This document shows positions 56,993 to 64,000 of a stretch of 64,000 nt of DNA, in pieces. The first letter of the stretch is position 1. Each line of letters begins with the position of its first letter. A program made the position numbers and the translations under genes. Below the pieces are notes generated by a model. The model was not told the origin of the DNA, made no database searches, and saw only the letters and a program-made list of their open reading frames with translations. This DNA is from Plenodomus lindquistii (Eukaryota > Ascomycota > Dothideomycetes > Pleosporales > Leptosphaeriaceae), in the NCBI GenBank assembly GCA_025504975.1, contig JANUWI010000019.1:248001-312000 (forward strand), given 5' to 3'.

Positions 56993-58180
56993 ATGTCTGG
57001 CTACAGGGTGTGTGACCAGTGATGCTGACTCGTTCTTTCTTCTACTAATGAGTCGTGATAGTATCCACCATCTGACCAGGCCAACTACAATTACCCATCC
57101 ACATATCAAACTGGCATACCTCAATACACACAAACGCAGATCAATCAGTACTACGCTCAGTATCAATGTTATCCTCAACAGCCGTACCAAATCATCCCGG
57201 ACTACTACGCCCAAGCTCCTGCAGTTGCACAACCTGGTTATCAACAGCCGTTGGCGGAACCAAGTTATGATGCACATTGGCAAGCTCAGACAGACAGTAA
57301 CAATGTGAATCCTCTTCAAGGCCCCAGCAGGTACGGCAAATCATACAATGTCACGAACGCAGGAGCTGACAAGAGTAAAGAAGCAATAGCCGTACAAGGT
57401 ATGCTGAAACGGAGCTTGACTAGTGGATGCCCGGCTCTTTCTGAACTGAACACAGTACTGAAGAAGCACTAGAACTTGGACCTGCGACATCGCCTCCTGC
57501 ACCTCAACTGCACAATTCACCCGTCTGGCGGATCTTCAACGCCATCAATCCACTGTCCATGGTATGGGAACTCCAGAATACCCTTGCACCGTCCCAAGAT
57601 GCAACCGAGTCGCCGACAAAGGTTTTACACGAAGAGATCATCTTGTCGAACATCTTCGCAATTATCACCATATGAACATCCCCAAGAGACGGCCTGGCGA
57701 ACGCTCAGCGTTTCCATTTGGGTGGCCTGAGGGCGGTGCGAGTCAGTGAGTATGGTCAGGGATGAGGAAGAGGAGGGCTGATGTGGGCGCAGGGGCTCAG
57801 GTAGTGGGACAGTGGATAGAGGTGAGCATATTCGAGGGTCGAGCGGTCGACCGAGGAGGACTAGTCGGGTCACCAAGCCCTCGCGACAAGGTGGCAGGAG
57901 TGGCGGCCGAAGTAGAGGCACAAGCAGGATTGCAGGGACCGCACGTGGAGCTGCTGCACTCGCAGCAGCACCTGGGCCGGATCAAGAGGACGCTGCCGGG
58001 CGAGCAGAGGATCCTGAGTTGGGACGGAACACGGTACAATTTCAGGCAGCTGACTCCGAACGTCCTGTTACTCTGGATGACCTACTGGCGCTCGAAAACT
58101 TTGCAGACCTGCCCCGGCCACAATCACCTACTGAAGACGTCACCGCCCATGGGCCAGGCAATTCCTGGGATGTTGCGTAA
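56993..58180 (+). CDS. Two-finger C2H2 zinc-finger protein
   Basis: The proposed exons are 56993-57007, 57062-57330, 57473-57745 and 57805-58180, giving 310 residues. The first 95 residues are Tyr/Gln/Pro-rich (NYNYPSTYQTGIPQYTQTQI and similar), like an activation domain. The two fingers are WTCDIASCTSTAQFTRLADL, then QRHQSTVH, and YPCTVPRCNRVADKGFTRRD, then HLVEHLRNYHH. They follow the C-x4-C...H-x4-H pattern common in fungal proteins of unknown target. The C-terminal part is basic and Gly/Arg-rich, then acidic with SERPVTLDDLLALENFADLP. The first intron (CTACTAATG branch) is clear. The intron before the fingers is uncertain: the donor at 57331 (CAG|GTACGG) and the acceptor at 57472 (CACTAG) keep frame, but the nicer CACAG acceptor at 57455 leads to a different frame. 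Confidence 0.68.
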
Positions 58181-60182
58181 GAACGGGAAACTGCACTCCC
58201 CTCTGTTCACCAACACTCCCATTTCTACATTCACTCGCTTTGTCAATTTCACTTCATGCATAGCATGGCGCATCAAGACGATTACAACCGGCCCTAGGAG
58301 GCCTGAGGGCGCTTGGAGCACTTTTACTTAGACCAATCAACATCGTTCCCATACACAAATACATATACCACACTAGCGCAAGCAGATAATTGAAATTACT
58401 CTATGCAAGCGTTTACATATGGAACACAGTCGAGAGATAACTCACCCGAAACAAGGCATTCACGCGGCGCAAGCTGGGTCGCGGAGACTACCCTTTACAT
58501 CTTTCAATCATGATGACTCGATCACCGCGCTTAACTCCGCAATACACCAGTCAGAGCACTTATTCGCGAGCTTAGTCCTACAATATAAGGCTTGCAACAC
58601 GTGGTATCCTGCTGTGCCACCGTGCTGCAGGATCCTCTGACGTGGGTAAGCTAACCCAACCCAAGGCCACGGTATACCTTCGTACGAGCAATACACCTCG
58701 CGCTGAACGTCACTACCGCCCAAGAATAATTTCTTGTTCCACAATGAAGAATTTTAGTGCTATGTCACATGGTATGGCACAGGCACAGCAAAAAACGAAC
58801 TCAATCTCGATGTTCTATAAATATGTATCATCATGGTCATTCTGCTGAGTGCGCCGCAGCCGCAGTCGCAGCCTCAATTCAGGCCCCCGAGTACCGTGCC
58901 CACGCTCACCACGCGACCGCGCCACACAGGGGACATCATCGCAGACAACTCGGACCACGTTTTCGGGCCTGATATGTCTTCTCAGCCTTACGCGGGTTTC
59001 TCTTCTCAGCCTTATTCCCCGTGTTACATAGAGGTGGGGTGAGATGAGATGAGGTGGGTTTTACGGCGAGTAAAAGGGTCCGAGACAGGGGCCGTTGATG
59101 CGAGACATCGCGCATGTATGTTATGAGGCCGGGTGTTAAAGCGGTTTAGGTGGGACGCCAACACGTATGTGCATGGTTTGGTAAGGTAAGTGTAGCCGTG
59201 GTGGGGGACGCCGTGATGGCTGTGATATGGGGCTCGCATCGGGTCTGGGAGAGCTATTTCAAGAGATTGGGGTCTGAGGCTTGGTTGAGGGGTTGGCGAT
59301 GGGATTTTGATGAGGCACGGTAGCGCTTGCGAAGAAGAGAAGGCATGCTTGGGTAGGGGGGTGTCGCGTAGTCATTGTACTTGGTGTCCATGTTGAGGTC
59401 ACAGGCAGTAAAGACTTTGATAGAATGGAGAACATGTATGTGAGCTAGACTAAATATGTGAAAGCAACAATGCATGTGGCTCAGGCCGCCACCACATTAC
59501 TCGTGTCGTGATCGTGTAGAGTCTGACCACGATGCATGTGTCCGGTGTTGAAGAAGCCTGAGAATACCTTGCGCAAAACCATGCCTCCACCTAATGAAGC
59601 GATATGCTCTGGCTCAGCAGGAGAGAACCAGCGGTAGCGGTGGGGGTAATTGCCCCTCATCTGGTAGCCTTCTCAACCTAGTCAAGTACGTAACGGCGCA
59701 GGATTGGAGCTCACGCTCGGGTGTGAGGTTATAACACTAGGGCTGCTTGTTCTTGTTATGCCCCCATCCTACGTACTAGTATAACGTTTAGGCCTATACA
59801 GTAGCGAGGAGATAACGAATATACTAATATTTAATATAATATGATCGGTGCTACCTGTAGAGAACACACGTATGATCTAATCACTATGAGTGGCTTCTTA
59901 GTGTGGGATATTAGCTACAGTGAATGGTGCCCGTGATTTTGGTGACTTAAGTTCAAGCTCCTTCGTAGACTAAGAATATTGTTGGTTTCGATCTTGGGAG
60001 CGTTTAGTCTAAGTTACGCTTGTGCCCCACCTCCCCACCAAATCAAGAGGTGCCGGCTATTCCGAAATTCCCCGTAATGAGCATCTCATCTAGGCGGTGT
60101 GAGCCTTCTATATTCACATTGATCTCACTATTAACATTAGCATTGCGGTTTTCAAAGTGTGTACACTAACATAGAATTCATC
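58181..60182. other. Long, partly AT-rich intergenic region
   Basis: At 58833-59042 a short Gln/Pro/Ser-rich frame contains SSQPYAGFSSQPYSP, made by a 14-bp duplication (TCTTCTCAGCCTTA), without other support. From about 59750 to 60180 the DNA becomes AT-rich (runs such as CTAATATTTAATATAATAT). No gene is called. Confidence 0.45.
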
Positions 60183-61719
60183 ATGTCCTTGCTATTGAAG
60201 AGAAGGATCCAGCCAAATGCCGTGTCCAGGCTATTTTCGCCAACTCGAAGATTTGCTTCTTCCATGGTCAAGTTCGACTGGGAAGATCCGGTCTCCACCA
60301 GGAACTTGCTGACGTCGGATGAAATTGATATCCAAGAGACTGCTCGGGCTTATTGCCAGGAACGCTTACTTCCTAGGGTCCTCGGTGAGTGCTAACTCTC
60401 ATTGTAAAGAGTTTACATTGACTCAAGCGGCAAGATGCCTACCGAACGGAAAATTACGACCCAAAGATTTTGCGAGAAATGGGTGAGCTGGGACTGCTTG
60501 GAGCCACAATATCATCCCATGGATGCGCGGGAGCAAGCAGCGTTGCTTCGGGACTTATTACAAAGGAAGTTGAACGCGTCGATTCAGGTTACCGATCAGG
60601 GATGTCTGTCCAAAGTTCACTCGTTATGGGACCTATCTCCGAACATGGCACGGAAGAGCAGAAAGACAGATTCCTGCCTCAGCTGCGCGACGGAACCATG
60701 ATTGGTTGTTTCGGACTGACAGAGCCAAACCACGGCTCTGATCCTGGGTCTATGGAAACAATCGCTAGAGCCCATTCCTCGAAAAAAGGTTACTTCAGTC
60801 TGTCAGGCGCAAAAACATGGATCACGAATTCACCCATAGCAGACTTGCTACTCGTATGGGCCAAACTGGAAACTACCGGCAAGATTCGGGGATTTCTGAT
60901 AGAAAGAGCAAAGTGTCCTCCCGGCACACTCGAGACCCCTGCGATCAAGGATAAGAATGGCCTACGAGCATCCATAACCGGGATGATCCAATTGGATGAC
61001 TGTCCAGTCCCTGAGGAGAACATGCTCGAAGTTGAGGGTCTCCGAGGGCCTTTCAGTTGTCTTAACTCAGCCCGTTATGGCATCGCCTTTGGCACAATGG
61101 GCGCTCTTGAGGACTGTCTAGATCGCGCTCGGACGTATGCATTGGACAGGAAACAATTCAAAAATCCACTGGCGAAATATCAACTTGTGCAGAAGAAGCT
61201 CAGCGACGCTCTTACAGACGCTTCATACGGTACATTAGCTGCTATACAGGTTGGCCGTCTCAAAGATCAAGGTCTCTTGGCTCCAGAAATGATTTCAATG
61301 ATCAAGAGACAGAATTGTGACCGAGCGTTGGTAGGAGCACGCACGTAGGTCTCCTCTGACGTCGAGCACTTGATTTGTTTTGTTAACTGACCACAACCAG
61401 ATTGCAAGAAATCTTTGGGGGGTCAGTCATTTTAGTTCTCCTTTACGAGTGATTTGTTACTAAGAATAAATTAGGAATGCCGCTTCGGATGAGTATCATA
61501 TCGGTGAGTTTCCCCTGGTATATTGAATCAAATCGAGGAATAGTGCTAACGTTGAATAGGCCGTCATGTTGCAAACCTTTTTGTCGTGCAAACGTATGAA
61601 GGGCAATCTGATATCCATTGTGAGTTGAATCATCGTTCTGAACAGTGAAGGCGCGGACTGACCGAGAGACAGCCATGATCATAGGAAAAGGGATCACTGG
61701 TTTGCAGGCCTTTTATTGA
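60183..61719 (+). CDS. Glutaryl-CoA dehydrogenase, mitochondrial
   Basis: This FAD enzyme oxidises and decarboxylates glutaryl-CoA to crotonyl-CoA in lysine and tryptophan breakdown. Exons 60183-60384, 60435-61344, 61401-61421, 61475-61503, 61560-61619 and 61673-61719 give 422 residues. Met at 60183 opens a mitochondrial presequence (SLLLKRRIQPNAVSRLFSPT, then RRFASS). Family marks are NYDPKILREMGELGLLGATI, SGYRSGMSVQSSLVMGPISE, CFGLTEPNHGSDPGSMET, AKTWITNSPIADLLLVWAKL, RYGIAFGTMGALEDCLDRAR and RKQFKNPLAKYQLVQKKLSD. Small 3' exons encode LQEIFGG, NAASDEYHIG and RHVANLFVVQTYEGQSDIH (the catalytic Glu in YEG), ending GKGITGLQAFY. The 21-, 29-, 60- and 47-nt exons make it the most intron-dense gene here. 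All catalytic residues I can see are present. Confidence 0.95.
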
Positions 61720-62507
61720 AACATCTTAGCAAGGGTACTAGGGAGTCAATGATAGTGCCATGACTGCATACAGATCGTATTTCGTGGAGATGGGTACTCG
61801 CTACTACGGTAGACAGCTCGGGAGTCAATATGTATCGTGCTATCGGTATTGCTCTTCATCTATGTAATGCCTGCGCTCTACATGTCGAAGTCTGACCATA
61901 CAAAAGAGCCCTGAATTATCGTGCCCCCATTTCGCTTTGATAGCCTGACGCATGAGCCTTTACAGTAGCAAGAACTGCCAAGAAGATAAAAAAAGTACCA
62001 AGAGTTACTATGCTGTAATCTCTACCAATTCCAGAGAATTTAAGCAATATATTATTATTCTTCGTAGCGCCTTGTTGTGTTATGGTAGCTATGACGAAAA
62101 GATTAAGTTACTTTGGTAGCTTCACAAGTGTGAGCTCCTTCGAGCTTCTATGAACGCCCACCTAGATATTATCATTGCCTACCCAAATAGCTCGCGCCAT
62201 TTAAGATGTGTGTTGAAGGGCTGACGAGAGGAAAGAGGCCTTACTGCAGTGACTTTAGAAATTACAATCCGGTGTCCAAGCGAGCTTTAAACGCTGACGC
62301 TCATCGGCAGCATGTAAGCTTTATCCGTTTTCTCGGAATGGTTTTGGCTGTGATAGGGACAACTACTCAAATATTCCACAAAGTGACGTATACTTAGGTA
62401 TTCAGATGCACCCTCTTATGGATGGTGATAGCGACTATATTTTCTATTGACGGGTGACAGGTGCCACCTTCTATAATCAGTCCCCCCACAGTCATGAGAC
62501 TATGAAG
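61720..62507. other. AT-rich intergenic region
   Basis: This lies between convergent genes. It is AT-rich (for example ATATATTATTATTC near 62047) and has no coding signal. Confidence 0.5.
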
Positions 62508-63448
62508 CTATTGTTTCTCCAGCGAAGCCCGTATCTCCTTAGCAAGTCCATCGACGTCAAAAGCGCCTATTGGACGGCCAGCCCATTCAGTAATCTCGCG
62601 AAGTACGTCTAGCACGTCTTTTACCAATGCAACTGAATTTCCTAGCCCCAGAGTTGCTTTGATATGGCTTTTCGTCTGTCTAGTGGCTCCCAATGCTGCT
62701 ATTGCAGATGCGACCACTAAATGCGATTCTTGAGGCTGGAATACTTCCTCATTTGCTTTTGATATAAGGTAGCCCCATGTTACGACAGTTGAGCAGGTGA
62801 CTAGCGTGATAGAGAACATCAGGTCAGCCAACTTGGAAAAAGAGCGCGACATAGGACTGCCAACTTACACAAGTCAGTAAAGTACGTGTCCATTAGACCA
62901 AAGATCCCCGAATTTCCCACTCCACTGTAGATCCGCGAGCGGAGCTCTCGGCCCTTCTTCACATCCTCCTCGTCGATTGTAGTCTTGCGAAGGACTTTTG
63001 TTGAAGCATATGCGGCGCCTTTTCGCTGCACGACACCAATCATTCCGTAGCACGCAGGCATGCATGTTGGCATCCCCAAGTACGGGAAGATGATGATGAT
63101 AGCCTCCTTTAGGCAAAGAAAGACTTTTTCCGAGGCCTCTGGCGTTAAGTTAAACGTGATATCGTCAAAAAACCGCCCTACAACATCTCCACGGCCGACA
63201 GCGCAACATGCTGCAGCCTATGTGAGCACGCCATTAGCAGTTACTCCCACATCAACCCCAGTATCCGTGGTACCACATACAATGATTGCGTGGCTATATG
63301 ATTGTACCCCTGGGTGGGAAGCGACCAACCGGGAATTGAGTTCCAGGAAAAGGTCTCGGTCATATTGGCGAGCGTCTGCTTTGACATTGGTACTGACATA
63401 CGTCTTGTCCCAGTCAGACATGGATTTGTCCTTGTCCCAGTCAAACAT
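62508..63448 (-). CDS. Carboxymuconolactone-decarboxylase-like protein
   Basis: Exons 63281-63448, 62869-63217 and 62508-62800 give 269 residues. The first intron (GTATGT...CTAAT...CATAG) removes an in-frame TAG. The second (GTAAGT...CTAG) gives the join FTDL|FTCSTVVTWGYLISKANEE. The C-terminal part (ESHLVVASAIAALGATRQTK, SHIKATLGLGNSVALVKDVL) has the pattern of AhpD/carboxymuconolactone-decarboxylase-like proteins. However, it lacks the redox CxxC of AhpD: the loop reads ATRQTKSH. The N-terminal half is weaker but also helical and belongs to the same two-lobed layout. The first exon starts with a near-duplicate, MFDWDKDKS then MSDWDKT, offering two start codons 27 bases apart. The function is probably an oxidoreductase or decarboxylase of a small carbon compound; the substrate is unknown. 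Confidence 0.75.
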
Positions 63449-64000
63449 CTTTACTAGAGCACTTTGAGTATTGGGAAATTCGAGAGGTTGGAAGATCGGA
63501 GCTTGCTACGCAGGACAAATGCAGCGAGAAGGGTTAATTATGTGCCGGAGTCGGCCGTTTGCACGTTGTCGAACCCACAGATGAGATCCCCCCACATGGG
63601 GCACCCTGGCCGCAAGGCAGAAAGGCGGTATTTAGAGGCTCGATCCAACGGGGGAAAACAGGACTACAAAACAGTCCACGTACCACATTTTCCTGTATTT
63701 GTGTTTCCTTCTTGAGGATCTCGTTCGCAACTATGCTACACCCAGTTCTCCAATGAGTACCCTCCAGGCTGGCCGGGCCGATCGGGCCGTCTCAGTTCTC
63801 TTTGTCACGAAGGCATTCACTCTACGATCGACTATTGCATCACAAAACATGGCTTGCAATAGATCACACCTCTTCAAACCAAATTTGCTCTCGTGACTAA
63901 GCTGCAATAATGTACGCGTTCTTTAAGAAGATCTACTGGGCTTGGGCGTCAGCAACTTATCGGTAATTCGGAATTGGTGCTGGAATTTCCATACTAAACC
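63449..64000. other. Right-end intergenic stretch
   Basis: Upstream of the carboxymuconolactone-decarboxylase-like gene. Only short frames without motifs are seen up to the window edge. Confidence 0.45.

Noticed and set aside
58833..59042. Short Gln/Pro/Ser-rich gene with SSQPY repeats
   Set aside because: Explained by a local 14-bp duplication; no partner exon or motif.
1..64000. tRNA, rRNA, CRISPR array, complete transposon
   Set aside because: I looked for cloverleaf-like boxes, spaced direct repeats, transposase or reverse-transcriptase motifs and terminal repeats and found none I could support.

Overview
This window is chromosomal DNA from a filamentous ascomycete, most likely a Dothideomycete close to Pleosporales; the class is inferred from gene content and style, not shown by a marker. 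Genes lie close together on both strands and are split by introns of about 48-60 nt. Those introns have GTA/GTG-type donors, CTAAC/CTGAC-like branch sites and YAG acceptors. I see no bacterial, organellar or viral segment, no rRNA or tRNA, and no CRISPR array.

Layout. 0.6-2.0 kb: an O-methyltransferase pseudogene with two in-frame stops. 3.6-4.1 kb: a small secreted repeat protein. 4.8-6.8 kb: an unrecognised four-exon gene. 7.7-8.9 kb: V-ATPase subunit d (VMA6), divergent from a 932-residue coiled-coil, Ser/Pro-rich protein (9.3-12.2 kb). 12.9-16.6 kb: a VIT/VWA protein with an FG-rich tail. 17.3-21.8 kb: a dense housekeeping block of DEG1/PUS3, a Hub1-like ubiquitin fold with an RS-rich extension, the PIG-H/GPI15 subunit, and DIB1. 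22.4-24.5 kb: a decayed ankyrin-like gene with a fungal N-terminal domain. 25.4-29.3 kb: a full-length ABCB exporter. 30.5-32.1 kb: a secreted C69-family peptidase. 33.5-34.6 kb: a Cys-rich hypothetical. 36.2-38.7 kb: a SAM + HMG-box + fungal regulatory-domain transcription factor. 41.1-43.4 kb: neutral ceramidase, divergent from SPF27 (43.9-44.8 kb). 45.8-47.1 kb: a damaged pectin lyase. 47.8-49.7 kb: a seven-segment membrane protein with a (GT)41 tract just after its stop. 51.9-52.6 kb: D-aminoacyl-tRNA deacylase, divergent from NOT3/NOT5 (53.1-55.1 kb). 57.0-58.2 kb: a two-finger C2H2 protein. 60.2-61.7 kb: glutaryl-CoA dehydrogenase. 62.5-63.4 kb: a carboxymuconolactone-decarboxylase-like protein.

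The genes do not form a single pathway or a secondary-metabolite cluster. Most are core eukaryotic functions: splicing (Hub1-like, DIB1, SPF27), tRNA modification and quality control (PUS3, DTD), mRNA decay (NOT3), GPI anchors, vacuolar acidification and lysine/tryptophan breakdown. Accessory genes lie between them: exporter, pectin lyase, ceramidase, C69 peptidase and the secreted repeat protein. The most notable observations are three accessory genes with inactivating changes, several of which fit RIP-like C-to-T change. The others are a pectin lyase whose three +1 shifts cancel out, a GC-AG intron in VMA6, a 7-nt first coding exon in DTD, and unusual domain fusions.

All gene models were built by hand from reading frames and splice signals. 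Exon joins that preserve frame and rebuild conserved motifs are noted as such.
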